Shown here: in pieces, positions 1-9,931 of the stretch
Layout of the letters: each line of letters starts with the position of its first letter
How positions within the stretch are numbered: position 1 is the stretch's first letter
Assembly (NCBI GenBank): GCA_027186245.1
Contig: CP114489.1
Span: 6,455,501 to 6,519,500 of the forward strand
Length of the DNA: 64,000 bases
Source of the DNA: Coriaria nepalensis
Lineage: Eukaryota > Streptophyta > Magnoliopsida > Cucurbitales > Coriariaceae
Direction: 5' to 3'
Position numbers and translations under genes: made by a program
Notes under the pieces: generated by a model
Told to the model about the DNA's origin: nothing
Seen by the model: only the letters and a program-made list of their open reading frames with translations
Databases searched by the model: none

Positions 1-143
1 GTGCATTTGTTTAACCTTAAAATGATGTGAATGAGTCATCTAAAGCCAATGAATAATATGAAAGGTGATTCAAACGAATTCTATCTTCGTACTTCAAACA
101 TGAATTTGGTGCACAACATGCTATTGGTATTTGGGGGATGTGT
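1..143. repeat. Monomer M1 (reference, 14-mer copy 1), 143 bp
   Basis: M1 is told apart by GTTTAACC at its start, GTCATCTAAAGCC, the extra A in GAAAGGTGATTC, and the end AATTTGGTGCACAAC. An EcoRI site lies at 76-81. TATCTTCG here is TATTTTCG in the 7945-39610 units and TATCTTCG again in the 7-mer array. It is the phase marker used for all unit boundaries. Confidence 0.93.
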
Positions 144-285
144 GTGCTTTTGTTTCACCTTAAAATCATGTGAATAAGTCACCTAAAGCAAATGATTCTT
201 ATGAAGGTGATTCGAACGAATTACATTTTCGTACTTCAAGCACGAGTTTGGTGGACAACCTGCTTTTTGCATTTAGGGGATACGT
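144..285. repeat. Monomer M2, 142 bp
   Basis: Diagnostic bases are GTGCTTTTG at the start, GTGAATAAGTCACC, AAGCAAATGATTCTTATG, GAATTACATT (EcoRI site lost) and GGTGGACAACCTGC. In copies from 13906 through 33220 the last motif has one extra A (ACAAACCTG), making those M2 copies 143 bp and their units 1988 bp. Confidence 0.92.
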
Positions 286-427
286 GTGTATTTGTTTCAC
301 CTTAAAATCATGGCAATGTGTCGCCTAAATCTAATGAATCATATGAAGGCGATTCGAACGAATTCTATTTTCGTACTTCAAACACGAGTTTTGTGCACAA
401 CGTGCTATTCGTCTTTGGGGGATGCAT
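286..427. repeat. Monomer M3, 142 bp
   Basis: M3 is recognised by GGCAATGTGTCGCCTAAATC and by the end ACGTGCTATTCGTCTTTGGG. It carries GAATTC at 360-365 in copies 1-4 and in the 7-mer array, but GAAGTC in the derived 14-mers from 7945 to 39610, which also removes one arm base of the ATTCGAACGAAT dyad. Confidence 0.92.
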
Positions 428-567
428 GTGCATTTGTTTCACCTTAAGGGGGTGTGAATGATTCACTAAAGGCCAATGAATAATATGAAGGCGATTCAAT
501 GAATTCTATTTTCGTACTTTAAACATGAGTCTTGTGCTCAACATGCCTTGGTCTTTAGGAGATGCGT
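428..567. repeat. Monomer M4, 140 bp, most divergent type
   Basis: M4 is shorter than the others and has TTAAGGGGGTGTGAATG in place of TTAAAATGATGTGAATG, ATTCACTAAAGGCC, a shortened GATTCAATGAATTC box, CTTTAAACATGAGTC and CTTTAGGAGATGC. It occurs twice in each 14-mer (here and as M4'' at 1421-1560) and once in each 7-mer. The copy here begins downstream of GATGCATGTGCATTTG, which separates it from M4''. Confidence 0.92.
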
Positions 568-709
568 GTGCATTTGTTCCTCTTTAAAATCATATCAATG
601 GGTCACCTAGAGCCACTGAATCATATGAAGGCGATTCGAACAAATTCTATTTTCGTACTTCAAATATGAGTTTCGTGCATAACACGCTATTGGTATTTGG
701 GGGATGCAT
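568..709. repeat. Monomer M5' (first M5-type), 142 bp
   Basis: M5' is marked by GTTCCTCTTTAAAATC, ATCAATGGGTCACCTAGAGCC and CAAATATGAG. It differs from M5 at 1561-1702 by CATAACACGC where M5 has CATAACATGC. From the 7945 unit onward it gains one T (GCATTTTGTTCC), which sets the 1987 bp unit length; in units 35208 and 37197 it also has CTAGGGCC. Confidence 0.9.
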
Positions 710-851
710 GTGCACTTGTTTCACTTTAAAATGATGTCAATGAGTCACCTAAATCCAATGAATCATGTGAAGGTGATTAGAACGAATTCTATTTTCGTAC
801 TTCAAACATGGGTTTCGTGCACAACATGCTATTGGTATTCCGGGGATGCAT
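710..851. repeat. Monomer M8, 142 bp
   Basis: M8 is present only in the 14-mer. It shares its first part with M6 (up to CATGTGAA), then reads GGTGATTAGAACG and ends CATGGGTTTCGTGCACAAC with TATTCCGGGGATGC. GTGCACAAC becomes GTACACAAC in units from 7945 onward. Confidence 0.9.
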
Positions 852-857
852 GTGCAT
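846..857. other. Dyad ATGCA-TG-TGCAT at a monomer junction (example)
   Basis: A 12 bp perfect inverted repeat with 5 bp arms spans the junction of M8 and M9. The same dyad sits at the M3/M4 and M7/M1 junctions and so recurs through both HOR arrays. Other junctions carry one-base variants such as ATGCATGTGCAC. Function is unknown. Confidence 0.7.
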
Positions 858-917
858 TTGTTTCACTGTAAAATGATGTGAATGAGTCACCTAAAACCAA
901 TTAATCATATAAAAGTG

Positions 918-929
918 ATTCGAACGAAT
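918..929. other. Dyad ATTCG-AA-CGAAT inside a monomer (example)
   Basis: A perfect 5 bp-arm inverted repeat in M9; it is also intact in M2 and in GAATTC-type M3. One arm is broken in M1 (ATTCAAACGAAT), M5 and M7 (ATTCGAACAAAT) and M6. Only some monomer types carry it, so it is spaced unevenly through the HOR. Confidence 0.7.
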
Positions 930-947
930 TCTATTTTCGTACTTCAA

Positions 948-962
948 GCACGAGTTTCGTGC
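948..962. other. Dyad GCACGA-GTT-TCGTGC inside a monomer (example)
   Basis: A perfect 6 bp-arm inverted repeat with a 3 base loop in M9, also intact in M6. M7 keeps a 5 bp-arm version (CACGA-ATT-TCGTG). It is broken in M2 and M3. It is the strongest local hairpin-forming potential I see in the repeat. Whether it has any role in chromatin is unknown. Confidence 0.7.
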
Positions 963-993
963 ACAACATGCTATTAGTATTTGGGGGATGCTT

Positions 994-1136
994 GTGTATT
1001 TGTTTCGCCTTTAAAATGATGTGAATGAGTCACCTAAGGCTAATGAATCATATGAAGGTGATTGAAACGAATTCTATTTTTGTAATTCAAACACATGTTT
1101 TATGCGCAACATGCTGTTGATATTCGGGGGATGCAT
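994..1136. repeat. Monomer M10, 143 bp
   Basis: Another 14-mer-only type, known by TTTCGCCTTTAAAATG (one extra T), CTAAGGCTAATG, GATTGAAACG, TTTTTGTAATTC and ACATGTTTTATGCGCAAC. Its two ATGs next to TTTTATGCGC generate the chance reading frames noted in the rearranged units. Confidence 0.9.
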
Positions 1137-1278
1137 GTGCACTTGTTTCACTTTAAAATGATGTCAATGAGTCACCTAAAGCCAATGAATCATGTGACGG
1201 TGATTAGAACGAATTCTATTTTCGTACTTCAAACATGAGTTTCGTGCACAACACGCTATTGATATTCGGGCGATGCAT
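1137..1278. repeat. Monomer M11, 142 bp
   Basis: Close to M8 and M6 in its first half but with CTAAAGCC. It ends ACACGCTATTGATATTCGGG followed by CGATGC. Copies 1-3 have GTGACGGTG; from the fourth copy onward this is GTGAAGGTG. The shared first half with M6 is where the 10-mer deletion joins. Confidence 0.9.
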
Positions 1279-1420
1279 GTGCGTTTGTTTCACCTTAAAA
1301 TGATGGGAATGAGTCACGTAAAGCCAATGAATAATATGAAGGCGATTCAAATGAATTCTATTTTCGTACTTCAAACATGAATTTGGTGCACAACATGCTA
1401 TTGGTATTTGGGGGATGTGT
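1279..1420. repeat. Monomer M12, 142 bp
   Basis: Diagnostic are GTGCGTTTG, GATGGGAATGAGTCACGTAA and GATTCAAATG. Its last ~55 bp (AATTTGGTGCACAACATGC through GGGGGATGTG) equal the end of M1, so the M12/M4'' junction copies the M1/M2 junction. Confidence 0.9.
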
Positions 1421-1560
1421 GTGCTTTTGTTTCACCTTAAGGGGGTGTGAATGATTCACTAAAGGCCAATGAATAATATGAAGGCGATTCAATGAATTCT
1501 ATTTTCGTACTTTAAACATGAGTCTTGTGCTCAACATGCCTTGGTCTTTAGGAGATGCGT
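1421..1560. repeat. Monomer M4'', 140 bp, M2/M4 chimera
   Basis: The first bases (GTGCTTTTGTTTCACCTTAA) are those of M2. From AAGGGGGTG onward the monomer matches M4. The switch therefore lies within the stretch GTTTCACCTTAA shared by both. It is the second M4-type monomer of the 14-mer, 993 bp downstream of M4. Confidence 0.88.
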
Positions 1561-1702
1561 GTGCATTTGTTCCTCTTTAAAATCATATCAATGGGTCACC
1601 TAGAGCCACTGAATCATATGAAGGCGATTCGAACAAATTCTATTTTCGTACTTCAAATATGAGTTTCGTGCATAACATGCTATTGGTATTTGGGGGATGC
1701 AT
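1561..1702. repeat. Monomer M5, 142 bp
   Basis: Same as M5' but with CATAACATGC. The 7-mer array carries this form, not the M5' form, which helps place the exchange that relates the two HOR types. Confidence 0.9.
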
Positions 1703-1844
1703 GTGCACTTGTTTCACTTTAAAATGATGTCAATGAGTCACCTAAATCCAATGAATCATGTGAAAGTGATTCGAACAATTTCTATTTTCGTACCTCAAGC
1801 ACGAGTTTCGTGCACAACATGCTATTAGTATTTGGGGGATGCTT
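1703..1844. repeat. Monomer M6, 142 bp
   Basis: Marked by GTGCACTTG, CTAAATCC, GAAAGTGATTCGAACAATTTC and CGTACCTCAAGCACG. It holds an intact GCACGA-GTT-TCGTGC dyad. GTGCACAACATG is GTGCACAGCATG in the 5959, 7945 and 9932 units. Confidence 0.9.
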
Positions 1845-1986
1845 GTGTATTTGTTTCACCTTAAAATGACGTGAATGAGTCACCTGAAGCCAATGAATAA
1901 TATGAAGGTAATTCGAACAAATTCTATTTTCGTAGCTCAAACACGAATTTCGTGCACAACATGTTATTAGTATTTCGGGGATGCAT
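1845..1986. repeat. Monomer M7, 142 bp
   Basis: Recognised by AAATGACGTGAATGAG, CACCTGAAGCC, GAAGGTAATTCG, TTTTCGTAGCTCAAAC and CATGTTATTAGTATTTCGGG. It closes both the 14-mer and the 7-mer. GAATGAGTC is GAATGACTC in the five units 23280 to 31232. Confidence 0.9.
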
Positions 1987-4900
1987 GTGCATTTGTTTAA
2001 CCTTAAAATGATGTGAATGAGTCATCTAAAGCCAATGAATAATATGAAAGGTGATTCAAACGAATTCTATCTTCGTACTTCAAACATGAATTTGGTGCAC
2101 AACATGCTATTGGTATTTGGGGGATGTGTGTGCTTTTGTTTCACCTTAAAATCATGTGAATAAGTCACCTAAAGCAAATGATTCTTATGAAGGTGATTCG
2201 AACGAATTACATTTTCGTACTTCAAGCACGAGTTTGGTGGACAACCTGCTTTTTGCATTTAGGGGATACGTGTGTATTTGTTTCACCTTAAAATCATGGC
2301 AATGTGTCGCCTAAATCTAATGAATCATATGAAGGCGATTCGAACGAATTCTATTTTCGTACTTCAAACACGAGTTTTGTGCACAACGTGCTATTCGTCT
2401 TTGGGGGATGCATGTGCATTTGTTTCACCTTAAGGGGGTGTGAATGATTCACTAAAGGCCAATGAATAATATGAAGGCGATTCAATGAATTCTATTTTCG
2501 TACTTTAAACATGAGTCTTGTGCTCAACATGCCTTGGTCTTTAGGAGATGCGTGTGCATTTGTTCCTCTTTAAAATCATATCAATGGGTCACCTAGAGCC
2601 ACTGAATCATATGAAGGCGATTCGAACAAATTCTATTTTCGTACTTCAAATATGAGTTTCGTGCATAACACGCTATTGGTATTTGGGGGATGCATGTGCA
2701 CTTGTTTCACTTTAAAATGATGTCAATGAGTCACCTAAATCCAATGAATCATGTGAAGGTGATTAGAACGAATTCTATTTTCGTACTTCAAACATGGGTT
2801 TCGTGCACAACATGCTATTGGTATTCCGGGGATGCATGTGCATTTGTTTCACTGTAAAATGATGTGAATGAGTCACCTAAAACCAATTAATCATATAAAA
2901 GTGATTCGAACGAATTCTATTTTCGTACTTCAAGCACGAGTTTCGTGCACAACATGCTATTAGTATTTGGGGGATGCTTGTGTATTTGTTTCGCCTTTAA
3001 AATGATGTGAATGAGTCACCTAAGGCTAATGAATCATATGAAGGTGATTGAAACGAATTCTATTTTTGTAATTCAAACACATGTTTTATGCGCAACATGC
3101 TGTTGATATTCGGGGGATGCATGTGCACTTGTTTCACTTTAAAATGATGTCAATGAGTCACCTAAAGCCAATGAATCATGTGACGGTGATTAGAACGAAT
3201 TCTATTTTCGTACTTCAAACATGAGTTTCGTGCACAACACGCTATTGATATTCGGGCGATGCATGTGCGTTTGTTTCACCTTAAAATGATGGGAATGAGT
3301 CACGTAAAGCCAATGAATAATATGAAGGCGATTCAAATGAATTCTATTTTCGTACTTCAAACATGAATTTGGTGCACAACATGCTATTGGTATTTGGGGG
3401 ATGTGTGTGCTTTTGTTTCACCTTAAGGGGGTGTGAATGATTCACTAAAGGCCAATGAATAATATGAAGGCGATTCAATGAATTCTATTTTCGTACTTTA
3501 AACATGAGTCTTGTGCTCAACATGCCTTGGTCTTTAGGAGATGCGTGTGCATTTGTTCCTCTTTAAAATCATATCAATGGGTCACCTAGAGCCACTGAAT
3601 CATATGAAGGCGATTCGAACAAATTCTATTTTCGTACTTCAAATATGAGTTTCGTGCATAACATGCTATTGGTATTTGGGGGATGCATGTGCACTTGTTT
3701 CACTTTAAAATGATGTCAATGAGTCACCTAAATCCAATGAATCATGTGAAAGTGATTCGAACAATTTCTATTTTCGTACCTCAAGCACGAGTTTCGTGCA
3801 CAACATGCTATTAGTATTTGGGGGATGCTTGTGTATTTGTTTCACCTTAAAATGACGTGAATGAGTCACCTGAAGCCAATGAATAATATGAAGGTAATTC
3901 GAACAAATTCTATTTTCGTAGCTCAAACACGAATTTCGTGCACAACATGTTATTAGTATTTCGGGGATGCATGTGCATTTGTTTAACCTTAAAATGATGT
4001 GAATGAGTCATCTAAAGCCAATGAATAATATGAAAGGTGATTCAAACGAATTCTATCTTCGTACTTCAAACATGAATTTGGTGCACAACATGCTATTGGT
4101 ATTTGGGGGATGTGTGTGCTTTTGTTTCACCTTAAAATCATGTGAATAAGTCACCTAAAGCAAATGATTCTTATGAAGGTGATTCGAACGAATTACATTT
4201 TCGTACTTCAAGCACGAGTTTGGTGGACAACCTGCTTTTTGCATTTAGGGGATACGTGTGTATTTGTTTCACCTTAAAATCATGGCAATGTGTCGCCTAA
4301 ATCTAATGAATCATATGAAGGCGATTCGAACGAATTCTATTTTCGTACTTCAAACACGAGTTTTGTGCACAACGTGCTATTCGTCTTTGGGGGATGCATG
4401 TGCATTTGTTTCACCTTAAGGGGGTGTGAATGATTCACTAAAGGCCAATGAATAATATGAAGGCGATTCAATGAATTCTATTTTCGTACTTTAAACATGA
4501 GTCTTGTGCTCAACATGCCTTGGTCTTTAGGAGATGCGTGTGCATTTGTTCCTCTTTAAAATCATATCAATGGGTCACCTAGAGCCACTGAATCATATGA
4601 AGGCGATTCGAACAAATTCTATTTTCGTACTTCAAATATGAGTTTCGTGCATAACACGCTATTGGTATTTGGGGGATGCATGTGCACTTGTTTCACTTTA
4701 AAATGATGTCAATGAGTCACCTAAATCCAATGAATCATGTGAAGGTGATTAGAACGAATTCTATTTTCGTACTTCAAACATGGGTTTCGTGCACAACATG
4801 CTATTGGTATTCCGGGGATGCATGTGCATTTGTTTCACTGTAAAATGATGTGAATGAGTCACCTAAAACCAATTAATCATATAAAAGTGATTCGAACGAA

Positions 4901-5958
4901 TTCTATTTTCGTACTTCAAGCACGAGTTTCGTGCACAACATGCTATTAGTATTTGGGGGATGCTTGTGTATTTGTTTCGCCTTTAAAATGATGTGAATGA
5001 GTCACCTAAGGCTAATGAATCATATGAAGGTGATTGAAACGAATTCTATTTTTGTAATTCAAACACATGTTTTATGCGCAACATGCTGTTGATATTCGGG
5101 GGATGCATGTGCACTTGTTTCACTTTAAAATGATGTCAATGAGTCACCTAAAGCCAATGAATCATGTGACGGTGATTAGAACGAATTCTATTTTCGTACT
5201 TCAAACATGAGTTTCGTGCACAACACGCTATTGATATTCGGGCGATGCATGTGCGTTTGTTTCACCTTAAAATGATGGGAATGAGTCACGTAAAGCCAAT
5301 GAATAATATGAAGGCGATTCAAATGAATTCTATTTTCGTACTTCAAACATGAATTTGGTGCACAACATGCTATTGGTATTTGGGGGATGTGTGTGCTTTT
5401 GTTTCACCTTAAGGGGGTGTGAATGATTCACTAAAGGCCAATGAATAATATGAAGGCGATTCAATGAATTCTATTTTCGTACTTTAAACATGAGTCTTGT
5501 GCTCAACATGCCTTGGTCTTTAGGAGATGCGTGTGCATTTGTTCCTCTTTAAAATCATATCAATGGGTCACCTAGAGCCACTGAATCATATGAAGGCGAT
5601 TCGAACAAATTCTATTTTCGTACTTCAAATATGAGTTTCGTGCATAACATGCTATTGGTATTTGGGGGATGCATGTGCACTTGTTTCACTTTAAAATGAT
5701 GTCAATGAGTCACCTAAATCCAATGAATCATGTGAAAGTGATTCGAACAATTTCTATTTTCGTACCTCAAGCACGAGTTTCGTGCACAACATGCTATTAG
5801 TATTTGGGGGATGCTTGTGTATTTGTTTCACCTTAAAATGACGTGAATGAGTCACCTGAAGCCAATGAATAATATGAAGGTAATTCGAACAAATTCTATT
5901 TTCGTAGCTCAAACACGAATTTCGTGCACAACATGTTATTAGTATTTCGGGGATGCAT

Positions 5959-7944
5959 GTGCATTTGTTTAACCTTAAAATGATGTGAATGAGTCATCTA
6001 AAGCCAATGAATAATATGAAAGGTGATTCAAACGAATTCTATCTTCGTACTTCAAACATGAATTTGGTGCACAACATGCTATTGGTATTTGGGGGATGTG
6101 TGTGCTTTTGTTTCACCTTAAAATCATGTGAATAAGTCACCTAAAGCAAATGATTCTTATGAAGGTGATTCGAACGAATTACATTTTCGTACTTCAAGCA
6201 CGAGTTTGGTGGACAACCTGCTTTTTGCATTTAGGGGATACGTGTGTATTTGTTTCACCTTAAAATCATGGCAATGTGTCGCCTAAATCTAATGAATCAT
6301 ATGAAGGCGATTCGAACGAATTCTATTTTCGTACTTCAAACACGAGTTTTGTGCACAACGTGCTATTCGTCTTTGGGGGATGCATGTGCATTTGTTTCAC
6401 CTTAAGGGGGTGTGAATGATTCACTAAAGGCCAATGAATAATATGAAGGCGATTCAATGAATTCTATTTTCGTACTTTAAACATGAGTCTTGTGCTCAAC
6501 ATGCCTTGGTCTTTAGGAGATGCGTGTGCATTTGTTCCTCTTTAAAATCATATCAATGGGTCACCTAGAGCCACTGAATCATATGAAGGCGATTCGAACA
6601 AATTCTATTTTCGTACTTCAAATATGAGTTTCGTGCATAACACGCTATTGGTATTTGGGGGATGCATGTGCACTTGTTTCACTTTAAAATGATGTCAATG
6701 AGTCACCTAAATCCAATGAATCATGTGAAGGTGATTAGAACGAATTCTATTTTCGTACTTCAAACATGGGTTTCGTGCACAACATGCTATTGGTATTCCG
6801 GGGATGCATGTGCATTTGTTTCACTGTAAAATGATGTGAATGAGTCACCTAAAACCAATTAATCATATAAAAGTGATTCGAACGAATTCTATTTTCGTAC
6901 TTCAAGCACGAGTTTCGTGCACAACATGCTATTAGTATTTGGGGGATGCTTGTGTATTTGTTTCGCCTTTAAAATGATGTGAATGAGTCACCTAAGGCTA
7001 ATGAATCATATGAAGGTGATTGAAACGAATTCTATTTTTGTAATTCAAACACATGTTTTATGCGCAACATGCTGTTGATATTCGGGGGATGCATGTGCAC
7101 TTGTTTCACTTTAAAATGATGTCAATGAGTCACCTAAAGCCAATGAATCATGTGAAGGTGATTAGAACGAATTCTATTTTCGTACTTCAAACATGAGTTT
7201 CGTGCACAACACGCTATTGATATTCGGGCGATGCATGTGCGTTTGTTTCACCTTAAAATGATGGGAATGAGTCACGTAAAGCCAATGAATAATATGAAGG
7301 CGATTCAAATGAATTCTATTTTCGTACTTCAAACATGAATTTGGTGCACAACATGCTATTGGTATTTGGGGGATGTGTGTGCTTTTGTTTCACCTTAAGG
7401 GGGTGTGAATGATTCACTAAAGGCCAATGAATAATATGAAGGCGATTCAATGAATTCTATTTTCGTACTTTAAACATGAGTCTTGTGCTCAACATGCCTT
7501 GGTCTTTAGGAGATGCGTGTGCATTTGTTCCTCTTTAAAATCATATCAATGGGTCACCTAGAGCCACTGAATCATATGAAGGCGATTCGAACAAATTCTA
7601 TTTTCGTACTTCAAATATGAGTTTCGTGCATAACATGCTATTGGTATTTGGGGGATGCATGTGCACTTGTTTCACTTTAAAATGATGTCAATGAGTCACC
7701 TAAATCCAATGAATCATGTGAAAGTGATTCGAACAATTTCTATTTTCGTACCTCAAGCACGAGTTTCGTGCACAGCATGCTATTAGTATTTGGGGGATGC
7801 TTGTGTATTTGTTTCACCTTAAAATGACGTGAATGAGTCACCTGAAGCCAATGAATAATATGAAGGTAATTCGAACAAATTCTATTTTCGTAGCTCAAAC
7901 ACGAATTTCGTGCACAACATGTTATTAGTATTTCGGGGATGCAT
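5959..7944. repeat. 14-mer copy 4 (1986 bp), transitional haplotype
   Basis: Keeps TATCTTCG (M1), GAATTC (M3) and GTGCACAAC (M8) like copies 1-3. It has M11 GTGAAGG and M6 GTGCACAGC (G at 7775) like the two following units, so it is a mosaic of the left and middle blocks. Confidence 0.85.
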
Positions 7945-9931
7945 GTGCATTTGTTTAACCTTAAAATGATGTGAATGAGTCATCTAAAGCCAATGAATAA
8001 TATGAAAGGTGATTCAAACGAATTCTATTTTCGTACTTCAAACATGAATTTGGTGCACAACATGCTATTGGTATTTGGGGGATGTGTGTGCTTTTGTTTC
8101 ACCTTAAAATCATGTGAATAAGTCACCTAAAGCAAATGATTCTTATGAAGGTGATTCGAACGAATTACATTTTCGTACTTCAAGCACGAGTTTGGTGGAC
8201 AACCTGCTTTTTGCATTTAGGGGATACGTGTGTATTTGTTTCACCTTAAAATCATGGCAATGTGTCGCCTAAATCTAATGAATCATATGAAGGCGATTCG
8301 AACGAAGTCTATTTTCGTACTTCAAACACGAGTTTTGTGCACAACGTGCTATTCGTCTTTGGGGGATGCATGTGCATTTGTTTCACCTTAAGGGGGTGTG
8401 AATGATTCACTAAAGGCCAATGAATAATATGAAGGCGATTCAATGAATTCTATTTTCGTACTTTAAACATGAGTCTTGTGCTCAACATGCCTTGGTCTTT
8501 AGGAGATGCGTGTGCATTTTGTTCCTCTTTAAAATCATATCAATGGGTCACCTAGAGCCACTGAATCATATGAAGGCGATTCGAACAAATTCTATTTTCG
8601 TACTTCAAATATGAGTTTCGTGCATAACACGCTATTGGTATTTGGGGGATGCATGTGCACTTGTTTCACTTTAAAATGATGTCAATGAGTCACCTAAATC
8701 CAATGAATCATGTGAAGGTGATTAGAACGAATTCTATTTTCGTACTTCAAACATGGGTTTCGTACACAACATGCTATTGGTATTCCGGGGATGCATGTGC
8801 ATTTGTTTCACTGTAAAATGATTTGAATGAGTCACCTAAAACCAATTAATCATATAAAAGTGATTCGAACGAATTCTATTTTCGTACTTCAAGCACGAGT
8901 TTCGTGCACGACATGCTATTAGTATTTGGGGGATGCTTGTGTATTTGTTTCGCCTTTAAAATGATGTGAATGAGTCACCTAAGGCTAATGAATCATATGA
9001 AGGTGATTGAAACGAATTCTATTTTTGTAATTCAAACACATGTTTTATGCGCAACATGCTGTTGATATTCGGGGGATGCATGTGCACTTGTTTCACTTTA
9101 AAATGATGTCAATGAGTCACCTAAAGCCAATGAATCATGTGAAGGTGATTAGAACGAATTCTATTTTCGTACTTCAAACATGAGTTTCGTGCACAACACG
9201 CTATTGATATTCGGGCGATGCATGTGCGTTTGTTTCACCTTAAAATGATGGGAATGAGTCACGTAAAGCCAATGAATAATATGAAGGCGATTCAAATGAA
9301 TTCTATTTTCGTACTTCAAACATGAATTTGGTGCACAACATGCTATTGGTATTTGGGGGATGTGTGTGCTTTTGTTTCACCTTAAGGGGGTGTGAATGAT
9401 TCACTAAAGGCCAATGAATAATATGAAGGCGATTCAATGAATTCTATTTTCGTACTTTAAACATGAGTCTTGTGCTCAACATGCCTTGGTCTTTAGGAGA
9501 TGCGTGTGCATTTGTTCCTCTTTAAAATCATATCAATGGGTCACCTAGAGCCACTGAATCATATGAAGGCGATTCGAACAAATTCTATTTTCGTACTTCA
9601 AATATGAGTTTCGTGCATAACATGCTATTGGTATTTGGGGGATGCATGTGCACTTGTTTCACTTTAAAATGATGTCAATGAGTCACCTAAATCCAATGAA
9701 TCATGTGAAAGTGATTCGAACAATTTCTATTTTCGTACCTCAAGCACGAGTTTCGTGCACAGCATGCTATTAGTATTTGGGGGATGCTTGTGTATTTGTT
9801 TCACCTTAAAATGACGTGAATGAGTCACCTGAAGCCAATGAATAATATGAAGGTAATTCGAACAAATTCTATTTTCGTAGCTCAAACACGAATTTCGTGC
9901 ACAACATGTTATTAGTATTTCGGGGATGCAT
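7945..9931. repeat. 14-mer copy 5 (1987 bp), first of the derived sub-family
   Basis: Five changes appear together: M1 TATTTTCG, M3 GAAGTC, an extra T in M5' (GCATTTTG), M8 GTACACAAC and M9 ATGATTTGAATG. M9 has G after GTGCAC, and M6 keeps the CACAGC variant (9762). The joint appearance of several variants marks a block boundary. Confidence 0.86.

Larger units (their letters stand above)
852..993. repeat. Monomer M9, 142 bp
   Basis: This 14-mer-only type is marked by TTTCACTGTAAAATG, AAAACCAATTAATC and TATAAAAGTG. It holds intact copies of two short dyads (918-929 and 948-962). The base after GTGCAC is A in copies 1-4, G in the 7945 and 9932 units, C from 11919 to 19304, A at 21292 and 23280, and then alternates C/A from 25268. 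Confidence 0.9.
1..5958. repeat. 14-mer copies 1-3 (1986 bp each), no differences seen
   Basis: Three successive units carry M1 TATCTTCG, M3 GAATTC, M5' without the extra T, M8 GTGCACAAC, M9 ATGATGTGAATG and M11 GTGACGG. I saw no difference among them. The M1, M3 and M5-start states match the 7-mer array some 34 kb away rather than the 14-mers in between. Confidence 0.88.
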
